From Lacipirellula limnantheis (GTDB lineage Bacteria > Planctomycetota > Planctomycetia > Pirellulales > Lacipirellulaceae), in NCBI RefSeq assembly GCF_007746075.1, contig NZ_CP036339.1:4369786-4433785 (forward strand): a DNA stretch of 64,000 bases, read 5' to 3'. This document shows positions 43,446 through 51,041 of the stretch, piece after piece; within the stretch, counting starts at the first letter, position 1, and every line of letters starts with the position of its first letter. The notes beneath the pieces were generated by a model. The model was not told the DNA's origin, ran no database searches, and was given only the letters and a program-made list of their open reading frames with translations. The translations under genes were made by a program, and so were the position numbers.

Positions 43446-44810
43446 ATGATGCTCGCCCCGCCGCTTTGGATCGGACTCCTGCTTGCCGGATTCGCCGGGC
43501 TGATCGCCGGCGGCTACGTCAATTGGGCGACGTACACTTTGGCGTGGAACTGCCGACCGATTTCGCCGTGGGCCGCACAGCATGAACATGCTCCGGCGCG
43601 GCGGCTCGCCGACCGCTTGCCGCTGTGGGGATGGCTCGGTCTGCGCCGGGAGGCTGATATTCACGGCGCAGGCTTTTGGCGCCGACCGTTCGCGGTGGAA
43701 GTGTTCATGGCGCTCGCATGGGCGGCGCTCTATTGGTGGGAAGTTGATCAACAGGGTCTAGTGCACCACCAGTTCGAGGCGTTGGCAGGGAGAGCGTTGC
43801 CACGCGGCGCACTGGCGGCTCCGGCATGGACGACCCTCGCGACGTTCCTGTCGCACGCCCTCTTGCTGACGCTGATGGCCGCCGCGAGCCTGATCGACTT
43901 TGACGAAAAGACGATCCCCGACGGCGTGACCACGCCGGGGACGCTGCTCGCGCTGGCGCTCGCGGCCGCGCTGCCGATGTCGCTGCTGCCGCACGTCGCT
44001 GAACGGATGGCGCCGCCGGTCGCCGGGGTCGTCGTGCCGCTGCCGGCCGACGCCGCAGCACAGATGAAGGGGGCGGCCCTCTACGTTGAACCGCTCTCCC
44101 TGGTCGCGCCGAATGCTTGGCCCCAGTCGCTGGCCGGCGCTCCGCACGGCGCCAGTCTCACCATCGGCCTGGCGTGCTTCGCTCTCTGGTGGGTCGCGTT
44201 GACGCCGCGGATCATGCGCTGGCGCCGCGGGATGTTCTTCGGCCTGCGTGTGCTCGCCGCCCGCTCGCTGCGCGAACTGCTTCGGCCCCGTTCGGCGTTG
44301 ATCGGACTCGTCGGTTTCGTCGCCATCACGGCCGTCTGGTATCGCGGCGGCGAATCGTGGCTCGGCCTGCTCACGGCGCTGGTCGGCATGGTCGGCGGCG
44401 GGGCGATGGTCTGGGCCGTTCGCATCGTCGGCTCGGCGGCCCTGCGCAAAGAGGCGATGGGCTTCGGCGACGTCACGCTGATGATGATGATCGGGGCGTT
44501 CCTCGGTTGGCAGCCGACGATCTTTATTTTCTTCATGGCGCCGTTTGCGGGACTGCTGATTGGCGTCACGCAGATGATCTTGCGGCGCGACGACGTGATT
44601 CCCTACGGCCCGTTCCTCTGTCTCGCCGCCGCCGCGGTGACCGTCGGGTGGGGGTGGTTCTGGAATCAAGATCCGCACGGCTTTCAGGCGATCTTCGAGC
44701 TCGGCTGGCTGTTGCCGGCCGTGTTGGCGCTCGGCGTCGTGATGCTGGGCGCGATGCTGGTGATCTGGCGGAATATCAAGGAGGCGATCTGGGGCGTGGA
44801 GGAAGATTGA
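43446..44810 (+). CDS. Type IV prepilin peptidase (A24 family), enlarged
   Basis: A 454-residue polytopic membrane protease that should cleave, and may methylate, type IV pilin-like precursors. The N-terminal domain follows the PilD pattern ('AGFAGLIAGGYVNWATYTLA', then 'CRPISPW') but lacks the usual pair of CxxC zinc motifs. The two catalytic aspartates can be placed in 'SLIDFDEKTIPDGVTTP' and 'EAMGFGDVTLMMMIGAFLG' (GxGD type). At 454 residues it is much longer than typical PilD (about 290), the extra length lying between the two motifs. Likely substrates include DUF1559 proteins such as that at 8042-9112; this is inference. Confidence 0.88.
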   Translation: MMLAPPLWIGLLLAGFAGLIAGGYVNWATYTLAWNCRPISPWAAQHEHAPARRLADRLPLWGWLGLRREADIHGAGFWRRPFAVEVFMALAWAALYWWEVDQQGLVHHQFEALAGRALPRGALAAPAWTTLATFLSHALLLTLMAAASLIDFDEKTIPDGVTTPGTLLALALAAALPMSLLPHVAERMAPPVAGVVVPLPADAAAQMKGAALYVEPLSLVAPNAWPQSLAGAPHGASLTIGLACFALWWVALTPRIMRWRRGMFFGLRVLAARSLRELLRPRSALIGLVGFVAITAVWYRGGESWLGLLTALVGMVGGGAMVWAVRIVGSAALRKEAMGFGDVTLMMMIGAFLGWQPTIFIFFMAPFAGLLIGVTQMILRRDDVIPYGPFLCLAAAAVTVGWGWFWNQDPHGFQAIFELGWLLPAVLALGVVMLGAMLVIWRNIKEAIWGVEED

Positions 44811-44831
44811 GGAGGAGTTTGGCTGCGTGAG

Positions 44832-44862
44832 CGAGTAGGTGAGTAGGTGAGTAAGTGAGTTG
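44832..44862. repeat. GTGAGTAGGTGAGTA tandem repeat
   Basis: Several heptamer-like units (GAGTAGGT, GAGTAGGT, GAGTAAGT) follow one another just after the prepilin peptidase gene. The same unit forms the arms of the structure at 16873-17047 and occurs at 50049-50133. Confidence 0.7.
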
Positions 44863-44952
44863 TAAGTAGCCGGAGGCACACCTGCCTTTGGGTTCTCCGG
44901 GCCGCACGGCGGGCCGGCTAGCGGGAAACTTCGTCAGGGACTTTCAAACAAC

Positions 44953-45429
44953 ATGCCGCAGTGGTTCGCGAAGATCACCGACTTCGACGCACCTGTTGCT
45001 CGTGCAGCGCTGGGGCGGGGACGCTACGGCGTTATCGAAACGGCCGGGGGTCGAGTGGTCGCGATCCATTTGCGTCCTTGGCCCAAACTCCTATCTTGGC
45101 CCGAGATCTGGCCGACCCGCGGTCGCTACCATGCCCGCGGCGATGCCGACCGCTGCTTGCTCTACTACAACCAGCCGCGCGGCCACGCCAATTTCTTAGC
45201 GCTGAAGTATATCGTTTCCACGGCCGGGACCTCGTACGCCACGTTTCGCGCGGCGCTGACCGAGCTTGATCGCATCGCCCAGTTGAAGCGTTCCGACGCG
45301 CTGCTCTGCGACGCGGCGAACACGCGGCTCAGCGATCGGCTCCTCGCACGTTTCGGTTGGGAGCCGCACGCGCCGGCACGCTGGCGCCGCAACTTCATCA
45401 AACGCTTCTACGGCGTTTATCCGGCGTAA
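44953..45429 (+). CDS. Conserved-looking hypothetical protein
   Basis: A 158-residue soluble protein that I do not recognise. It begins 'MPQWFAKITDFDAPVARAAL' and contains aromatic-rich segments ('RPWPKLLSWPEIWP') and 'LLCDAANTRLSDRLLARFGW', ending 'WRRNFIKRFYGVYPA'. The C-terminal 'RFGWEPH...RNFIKRFYG' resembles the end of acetyltransferase-like (GNAT) folds, but the coenzyme-A loop is not clear. No signal peptide or membrane segment. A 25-bp-arm hairpin begins directly after its stop codon. Confidence 0.65.
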   Translation: MPQWFAKITDFDAPVARAALGRGRYGVIETAGGRVVAIHLRPWPKLLSWPEIWPTRGRYHARGDADRCLLYYNQPRGHANFLALKYIVSTAGTSYATFRAALTELDRIAQLKRSDALLCDAANTRLSDRLLARFGWEPHAPARWRRNFIKRFYGVYPA

Positions 45430-45504
45430 GGGGTCGGGGGCCTTTTGCCACTGGAAAGGTTGATCTGCATGGATCGCGTCCGGTGGCAAAAGGCCCCCGA
45501 CCCC
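45430..45504. repeat. Long hairpin, copy B (25-bp arms, 25-base loop)
   Basis: Arms 45430-45454 and 45480-45504 begin GGGGTCGGGGGCCTTTTGCC and pair with one G-T mismatch. Compared with copy A (17254-17328), two arm positions differ, and the partner bases differ in step (T/A to G/C, A/T to G/C), so pairing is kept. Loop sequences are unrelated but equal in length. The left arm touches the stop codon of the preceding gene. Confidence 0.88.
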
Positions 45505-45613
45505 GTCTGTCACGCTAGCACTCGTGCGAACCGCCCTTGCTCCCGACGCCCACCGCTGCTACCGTTCGCCCGCTACCAGGGCCACCCCTTCACGCCGCCA
45601 TTTCGCTCGCGCC

Positions 45614-46435
45614 GTGCCTCGCATCTTCCTCACCATCGCGACCCTCGCCTTACTTGCCGGCTGCGGCAAGATGTCGCTTGCGCCGAATCAGCAGCAAGCG
45701 CAACTGGCGATGCAGCAGCAGGTGACGACCCTCGCCCAGCAGAATACCGAGTACCAAACGCGCGCCGCGGCGCTCGACAAAGACAACCAAGAGCTTGAAT
45801 CGCTCCTCGCGCAGACGAGGCAGCAGGTCCAGCTGCTCACGGACGAAGTCGGCGCCACGCGCAATCAACTGCAGACGACGACCAATCAACTGCTGGCGAT
45901 GCAGACCGATAACACTCAGCTCAAACAAATGAGCACGCAGTTGGTCGCCACGTCGAAGCAACGGGCCGGCGCAGAGATTCGAGCGAACAACACGCTGCTG
46001 AAAAATCTGTCGCTCAAGCAGCTTCCGGGCGTCGAGGTTCGCCAAGACGGCGACGTTGTCCGCGTCGAAATCCCGGCCGATCGCCTCTTCATGCCGGGGA
46101 GCAATTATTTCCAGAACGGCGGCGAGCAACTGCTCGACACGGTGGCCGCCGACCTGCGGCAAAACTTCCCCGAGAACCTTATCGGGATTGAGGGACACAC
46201 CGACGACGGGGCGACCCATTCGCAGCAGTTCCCCACGAACCATCATCTCTCGGCCGCCCAGGCCTTGGCCGTCTACAATTCGCTTGCCCAGAAGCGGACG
46301 ATGGCGCCGAACCAACTGTTCGTCATCGGCCACGGCGGCAACCATCCGGTCGTGTCGAACGCCAGCGACGCGGGCAAGGCGCGCAATCGGCGCATCGAGT
46401 TCGTGGTTTACCCGGAACGCCTTGCCGCACGGTAG
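45614..46435 (+). CDS. OmpA-family lipoprotein with coiled coil (Pal-like)
   Basis: GTG 45614 is chosen because it gives a regular lipoprotein signal ('IFLTIATLALLAGCGKM'); the longer frame starts at 45524. The product is 273 residues. After the lipidated Cys, residues about 25-115 are Gln/Leu-rich and strongly coiled-coil ('QQQVTTLAQQNTEYQTRAAA', 'TTNQLLAMQTDNTQLKQ'). The C-terminal OmpA domain (about 145-270) has 'YFQNGGEQLLDTVAADLRQN', 'GIEGHTDDGATHSQ' and 'ARNRRIEFVVYP', the peptidoglycan-binding pattern. It should tether an envelope layer to peptidoglycan. Confidence 0.9.
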   Translation: MPRIFLTIATLALLAGCGKMSLAPNQQQAQLAMQQQVTTLAQQNTEYQTRAAALDKDNQELESLLAQTRQQVQLLTDEVGATRNQLQTTTNQLLAMQTDNTQLKQMSTQLVATSKQRAGAEIRANNTLLKNLSLKQLPGVEVRQDGDVVRVEIPADRLFMPGSNYFQNGGEQLLDTVAADLRQNFPENLIGIEGHTDDGATHSQQFPTNHHLSAAQALAVYNSLAQKRTMAPNQLFVIGHGGNHPVVSNASDAGKARNRRIEFVVYPERLAAR

Positions 46436-46456
46436 CCGCGGCTTATCGAGCTGCGG

Positions 46457-47962
46457 CTATCGACGACTGTCGGCCAGAATGGCGTCCACGACGCCGGCAG
46501 TGGTGTAGGGCTCCGCGAGCGTCGCCACGGTGCATCCGGCGGCTTCGAGCACGCCACCCGTCAGCGGGCTGATCGCCGCCAGGCGGGTGCGGGACAGGTC
46601 GGCGCCGAACATGGCGACCAGCGACTTGGCAATGGCGGAGCTGGTGACGGTCACCCAATCGATGGCGCCCGCACGCAGAGCGGCTGCAATTTCTGGGTCG
46701 GGTGCGGCGACATCGCGACTTTCGTAAACCACCGCCTGCTCGACGTCGGCGCCGGCGGCTGCGAGCAGTTCAGCGAGCACTTCGCGGCCGCGGCTCGCAC
46801 GGAGCAACAACACTCGCCGCCCGCCGGACAAGGGCGCCAGCGACTCGGCAAGCGACTCGGCGCGGTACTCCACCGGCAGCAAGTCAGCGCGCAAGTGGAA
46901 TTCCGCCAGCGCGTCGGCCGTGCCCGGACCGATGGCGGCAATCTTGCTTCGTCCCAACGCCCGCAGATCGAGATGGTGATGCCGCAGCCGTTCCAGGAAA
47001 TAACGAACGCCGTTGGCGCTGGAGAAGACCAACCAGTCAAACGTGGGCAATTCTTGAATGGCGCGATCGGCGGCCGTCCAATCGCGTGGAGGTCCAATTT
47101 CAATCGCCGGCTGCACGAGCACCGCGGCGCCCAGATCGGAGAGCGCTGCGACGAGCCCTTCCGACTGCTCGATGGGCCGCGTCACGAGGATCGTTTTCGC
47201 CGCGAGCGGGCGCATGGCAAACCAATCGGTCGCGGCGCGCTCAGCGACCGCTTCGCCCACGATCACGACCGCTGGCGGGCGCACTTTCCCCGGGGCCAAC
47301 ACGGTGGCCAGTTCTCCCAGCGTCGTTACCAGCGTTTGCTGTTGCGGCCAACTAGCGCGGCGGACGATCCCCACCGGCGTGTCACGCGGCTTGCCGTGGG
47401 CGATCAGTTCGGCTGACCAGCGGGGGGCCGACGTCACCCCCATGTAGAATACGAGCGTCCCCGGAAACTGGGCCAGCCCCGCCATGTCGAGCGGCCGCTC
47501 GTGATCGAGACATTGTTGACCGGTAACGAACGCAACGCAGGACGATGCGTCGCGGTGAGTGAGCGGGATGCCGGCGTAGGCGCTCGCCGCCTGGGCAGAA
47601 GTAATGCCTGGGACGACTTCGTACGGAATGTTCGCGGCGTCGAGGGCGGCCAACTCCTCGGTGGTACGGCCGAAGATGGCTGGGTCGCCCCCTTTGAGTC
47701 GTGCCACGGTCTTGCCGGCGCGTGCGGCGGCGATCATCCGCTGGTGAATCTCGTCCTGGGTGACCAGCCGACCCTGCCCATGCCGCCCAAGGCACTGGAG
47801 ATCGGCGTTGGGGCGCGCGAATTGCAAGATTCTCGAATTCACCAGGTAGTCGTAAATCACGACATCGGCCTGACCGAGACGCTGCCGCCCGCGCAAAGTC
47901 AGTAGCCCCGGATCTCCCGGGCCTGCGCCAATCAAATAGACGGTGCCTGCAATCTGTGACAT
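46457..47962 (-). CDS. cobA-hemD: Fused uroporphyrinogen-III C-methyltransferase / uroporphyrinogen-III synthase
   Basis: A 501-residue fusion. Residues 1-245 are the SAM-dependent methyltransferase: 'VYLIGAGPGDPGLLTLRG', 'VARLKGGDPAIFGRTTEE', 'YAGIPLTHRDASSCVAFVTG' and 'VIVGEAV'. It makes precorrin-2 for sirohaem and corrinoids. Residues about 255-500 are HemD, which closes the linear tetrapyrrole to uroporphyrinogen III: 'ILVTRPIEQSEGLVAALSDL', 'WLVFSSANGVRYFLERL', 'AAIGPGTADAL' and 'DWVTVTSSAIAKSLV'. The fusion is common in several bacterial phyla. It starts at ATG 47962 and converges with the OmpA gene, 21 bases between stops. Confidence 0.95.
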   Translation of the reverse strand: MSQIAGTVYLIGAGPGDPGLLTLRGRQRLGQADVVIYDYLVNSRILQFARPNADLQCLGRHGQGRLVTQDEIHQRMIAAARAGKTVARLKGGDPAIFGRTTEELAALDAANIPYEVVPGITSAQAASAYAGIPLTHRDASSCVAFVTGQQCLDHERPLDMAGLAQFPGTLVFYMGVTSAPRWSAELIAHGKPRDTPVGIVRRASWPQQQTLVTTLGELATVLAPGKVRPPAVVIVGEAVAERAATDWFAMRPLAAKTILVTRPIEQSEGLVAALSDLGAAVLVQPAIEIGPPRDWTAADRAIQELPTFDWLVFSSANGVRYFLERLRHHHLDLRALGRSKIAAIGPGTADALAEFHLRADLLPVEYRAESLAESLAPLSGGRRVLLLRASRGREVLAELLAAAGADVEQAVVYESRDVAAPDPEIAAALRAGAIDWVTVTSSAIAKSLVAMFGADLSRTRLAAISPLTGGVLEAAGCTVATLAEPYTTAGVVDAILADSRR

Positions 47963-48120
47963 TTATAGCGTTGGTGCGACGTACGGCTGGCGGGGGCGGA
48001 TCGAAAGTTGCTGCCCGTCGACCTGCTGTTAGAATAACAACCTGAGGCCCGGCCCGCCCGCTTCGCGGTCCGGAGATTCGTTTCGCTTCTCAGTGCACGC
48101 CCGGAACCGGCACGGCTCAC

Positions 48121-49599
48121 ATGGCGACGGAATCGCAAACTGCTCCGGTTCCCGCCCCGCGCGGACCCGCTCCCCTCGCGCCCAGCGTACGTCATCGCCT
48201 CACCAAGACGTTCGAGCACGCCCAGCGCTGCGTCGAAAAAGGCGACCACGACTACGCCACCGAGCTATTCACGCAATGCGTGGCGGAGGATCCGGGAAAT
48301 GTCGTCTTCCTGCAGGCCTTCCTGACCAATCTCCACAAGAAATACAAAGACAATAAAAAGGGCGCCAGCTTCGCGGGACTCAAGATCAAGTCGCAGCGCT
48401 CCGCGATGTCCAAGGCGGTACAGCAAGGGCAGTGGCTGCAGGCCTTCACCGCTGGCTGCGGCGCGCTTGCCCTGAACCCGTGGGATATCCAGTCGCTGCT
48501 GGCGATGGCCGCCGCCTGCAATGAGTTGCAAGTCGATGAGGCGCAGCTGAGCTACCTGCGGCGTGCGCTCGACGTCGACGGCAAGGATCCCGTCGTTAAT
48601 CGGCAGGCCGCACTCGCGCTGCAGCGAATGGGACAGTTCGACCAGGCGATCGCCTGTTGGCATCGCGTGGAGCAGGCGAGACCCCACGACGAAGAAGCGC
48701 AGCAAGCGATTTCGCACCTTTCGGTCGAGAAAACGATCCACCAAGGAGGGTACGATCCTGCCTTGCTAGGCGGTAGGCCGGCGGGAAATGCGATGAGCGG
48801 CTCCGCGGCAACGCCCAGGTCCGTGGCGCGGCTTTCCAAGAGCGCTGCGGACGACGCGGAAGACGCCAAGCAGATGGCGCTCACTCCGGAAGATCGCTAC
48901 AAGGAAGCCATCGCGAAGGACCCCGCGTCGCTGGAACCATACTTTCGTCTGGCCGACTTGTACCTTCACGACCAACGGCTGGACGACGCTCAGCAGGTGC
49001 TGGAGCGGGCGAGCCAAGCGTCGGGGGGCGGCGACCTGCACGTTCGGGAACGGCTCGAAGACCTGCAAGTTCGCCGTGCCGCGGGCCAAGTCGCCTCGGC
49101 CCAGCAGCTGTTTGATGCGCAAAAGACCGCTGAAGCCAAACAGCTGCTAGATCGCGCACGCAGCCAGGCCAATCAGGTCGAGCTGGAAGTCTTCGCGGCG
49201 CGGGTCGATCGCGATCCGCACAACCCACGCCTCCAGTTCGAATTCGGCCAGCGGCTCAAGCGGGCCGGCAAGACCAAGCAGGCGATCACGGCCCTCCAGG
49301 CGGCCCGCACCGAGCCGAAACGCAAAGCGTTGGTACTGCTCGAATTAGGCGAATGCTTCCAGAAAATCGAGCAGTACAAGCTCGCTCTGGCTCACTACGA
49401 GCAGTCGATTGAGGCGACTGAGGCCAGCGACGAGGAAGTGCGCAAGTTGGGCCTCTATCGGGCCGGGGTCCTGGCGACGGGGCTCCGCGAGCTGGATCGG
49501 GCGGAACGCCACCTCGCCGAGTTGGCCGGGATGGATTATGGTTACCGGGACGTCTCCGAACGGCTGGACAAGATCGCCTCGTTACGCGATAGTGGTTGA
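48121..49599 (+). CDS. Tetratricopeptide-repeat protein
   Basis: A 492-residue soluble protein built mostly of TPR-like helical pairs. It opens with a Pro/Ala-rich stretch, then 'VRHRLTKTFEHAQRCVEKGD'. TPR units are visible at about residue 150-210 ('NRQAALALQRMGQFDQAIAC'), 255-300 ('LEPYFRLADLYLHDQRLDDA') and 360-480 ('LVLLELGECFQKIEQYKLAL'). It has no signal peptide or membrane segment, so a cytoplasmic scaffold role is likely. It is divergent from cobA-hemD and about 90 bases before rpsT. The partner is unknown. Confidence 0.82.
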   Translation: MATESQTAPVPAPRGPAPLAPSVRHRLTKTFEHAQRCVEKGDHDYATELFTQCVAEDPGNVVFLQAFLTNLHKKYKDNKKGASFAGLKIKSQRSAMSKAVQQGQWLQAFTAGCGALALNPWDIQSLLAMAAACNELQVDEAQLSYLRRALDVDGKDPVVNRQAALALQRMGQFDQAIACWHRVEQARPHDEEAQQAISHLSVEKTIHQGGYDPALLGGRPAGNAMSGSAATPRSVARLSKSAADDAEDAKQMALTPEDRYKEAIAKDPASLEPYFRLADLYLHDQRLDDAQQVLERASQASGGGDLHVRERLEDLQVRRAAGQVASAQQLFDAQKTAEAKQLLDRARSQANQVELEVFAARVDRDPHNPRLQFEFGQRLKRAGKTKQAITALQAARTEPKRKALVLLELGECFQKIEQYKLALAHYEQSIEATEASDEEVRKLGLYRAGVLATGLRELDRAERHLAELAGMDYGYRDVSERLDKIASLRDSG

Positions 49600-49693
49600 T
49601 TCGCCAGTCGGCTTCCGGGCCGGTCATGCGTGAGTGCGGCGTACGAGGCGCCGCCGGCCGATCCGAGTTCTCAGACCCCGTCGCAAAAATAAG

Positions 49694-49966
49694 ATGCCCA
49701 GTTCACCCAGTGCCAAGAAGCGTCTCCGTCAGAGCATCGATCGTCGCGCCCGCAATCGCGTGGTGCGCTCGACCCTCCGGACCCAAATTAAGAAAGTTCG
49801 CACCGCCATCGCCGCCGGCGACGTCGCGACTAGCGAAACCGAGTTCCGCACCGCCGTCGTGAAGCTCGATAAGGCAGCGGCCAAGAACATTCTGCACGCC
49901 AACTCGGCCGCTCGGCTGAAGTCGCGCCTCTCGAAGGCGATTAAGGGAATCAAGGCGAACGTCTAG
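49694..49966 (+). CDS. rpsT: 30S ribosomal protein S20
   Basis: A 90-residue basic protein that binds 16S rRNA in the body of the small subunit. ATG 49694 gives 'MPSSPSAKKRLRQSIDRRAR' and the conserved 'RNRVVRSTLRTQIKKVRTAI'; the longer frame from 49634 is not needed. The Ala/Lys-rich C-terminus ('AAAKNILHANSAARLKSRLS') is typical, as is the length (about 85-90). AAAATAAG precedes the start. An intrinsic terminator follows 35 bases after the stop. Confidence 0.95.
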   Translation: MPSSPSAKKRLRQSIDRRARNRVVRSTLRTQIKKVRTAIAAGDVATSETEFRTAVVKLDKAAAKNILHANSAARLKSRLSKAIKGIKANV

Positions 49967-50000
49967 TTCGTCTCCTGATTGGTTGGCAGCGAGTCATTCG

Positions 50001-50030
50001 AAAGACCCTGGTCGCTTGGCCGGGGTCTTT
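50001..50030 (+). terminator. Intrinsic terminator of rpsT
   Basis: AAAGACCCTGG (50001-50011) pairs with CCGGGGTCTTT (50020-50030), one mismatch, with TCTTTCTG at the 3' side. The A-run on the left arm would let it also act on the opposite strand. Confidence 0.85.
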
Positions 50031-50048
50031 CTGCGCGCTTGCGGCGCG

Positions 50049-50146
50049 GGTGAGTAAGTATTTTTATGTCGGTAGGTAAAGCGGCGGAGGGCTCTCCGTG
50101 TTGAGTGGTGGCGCGTCCCCTACTCACCTACTCCGTCACCACTCAA
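50049..50146. repeat. GTGAGTA-type repeat and hairpin between rpsT and pyrK
   Basis: GGTGAGTAAGTA (50049-50060) and TACTCACCTACTCC (50120-50133) are inverted copies of the GTGAGTA repeat. TTGAGTGGTG (50101-50110) and CACCACTCAA (50137-50146) form a perfect 10-bp inverted repeat that overlaps the last codons of pyrK. Confidence 0.72.
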
Positions 50147-51041
50147 TCTGTTTCGCCGCGAATACGGGACCTTCAACGCAAGTACGCTTGTAGTCCCACT
50201 CGCCGTCAGGCTGTCGGACTTTGACGACGCAGCTGAAACAGATGCCGATGCCGCAGGCCATGGGCGTCTCGAGGGAGACCTCGCACGCCACGCCACGCTG
50301 AATCGCTAGGTGGGCGACCGCCTCCATCATTCGTTCGGGTCCGCAGCAAGCGATCCGAACTGACGTTCCCGGATCGGTCGCCGCTTCGTCCAGCAGCTCG
50401 CCAAGCGTCTCGGTCACGAGCCCCTTGCGGCCCACGCTGCCGTCGTCGCTGCTGACGCGGACGTCGATGCCAGCGGCGCGGAAGTCATCGACGCCCGCGA
50501 GCAAATCAACGTTTCGCACGCCGTAGCAAAGCGTCGCCCGCTGGGCTCGCAGTGGTCGCCGGACCGCCTCGCCGTAGTCGCGGCCGCCGAGCGCTTCTCG
50601 CCCCAGGGCAAGAAACGGCGTCTGCCCAATGCCGCCGGCGACCATGATCAGGTGATCGACCGGCTCGGTCGAAAATCCGTTGCCAAGCGGGCCCCAGGTT
50701 TCGATGACGTCGCCGGCCTTCACTTGAGCCAGCCGCGACGTCATGCGTCCGACGACCAGATAGACGACGTCGACGCCGCGCGGCCTCCCGTCGGCGTCGA
50801 GCCATGTGTCATACAGGGCCAACGGCCGCCCCAGCAAGGGATCGCTGCCGCCGGTGAGCCGGAGCATCAGGAACTGCCCAGGCGCCACTCGGCGCGCCAG
50901 TTCGGGCGCCTCAAGTCGAACACGGTACGTGCCGCTGGCGAGCCGCACGTTCTCGACGATGGTCGCTGAAGTCTGGAGCGCCTGATCGGCGTAGTAAGCA
51001 GCTCCCAGCGGATTGGCCTCCATGCTGCATTGGCTGCTCAC
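50136..51041 (-). CDS. pyrK: Dihydroorotate dehydrogenase electron-transfer subunit (PyrK-like)
   Basis: A 301-residue iron-sulfur flavoprotein. The FAD-binding domain shows 'PGQFLMLRLTGGSDPLLGRP' and 'GDVIETWGPLGNGF'; the NAD-binding part begins 'IMVAGGIGQTPFLALG'. The C-terminal 2Fe-2S cluster has 'MACGIGICFSCVVKV' plus the Cys in 'KRTCVEGPVF', the PyrK arrangement. It would pass electrons between NAD(H) and class 1B dihydroorotate dehydrogenase (PyrD) in pyrimidine synthesis. No pyrD is adjacent. The ATG at 51041 overlaps the rluB stop by ATGA, suggesting translational coupling. A related sulfide dehydrogenase subunit is the main alternative. Confidence 0.88.
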   Translation of the reverse strand: MSSQCSMEANPLGAAYYADQALQTSATIVENVRLASGTYRVRLEAPELARRVAPGQFLMLRLTGGSDPLLGRPLALYDTWLDADGRPRGVDVVYLVVGRMTSRLAQVKAGDVIETWGPLGNGFSTEPVDHLIMVAGGIGQTPFLALGREALGGRDYGEAVRRPLRAQRATLCYGVRNVDLLAGVDDFRAAGIDVRVSSDDGSVGRKGLVTETLGELLDEAATDPGTSVRIACCGPERMMEAVAHLAIQRGVACEVSLETPMACGIGICFSCVVKVRQPDGEWDYKRTCVEGPVFAAKQIEW

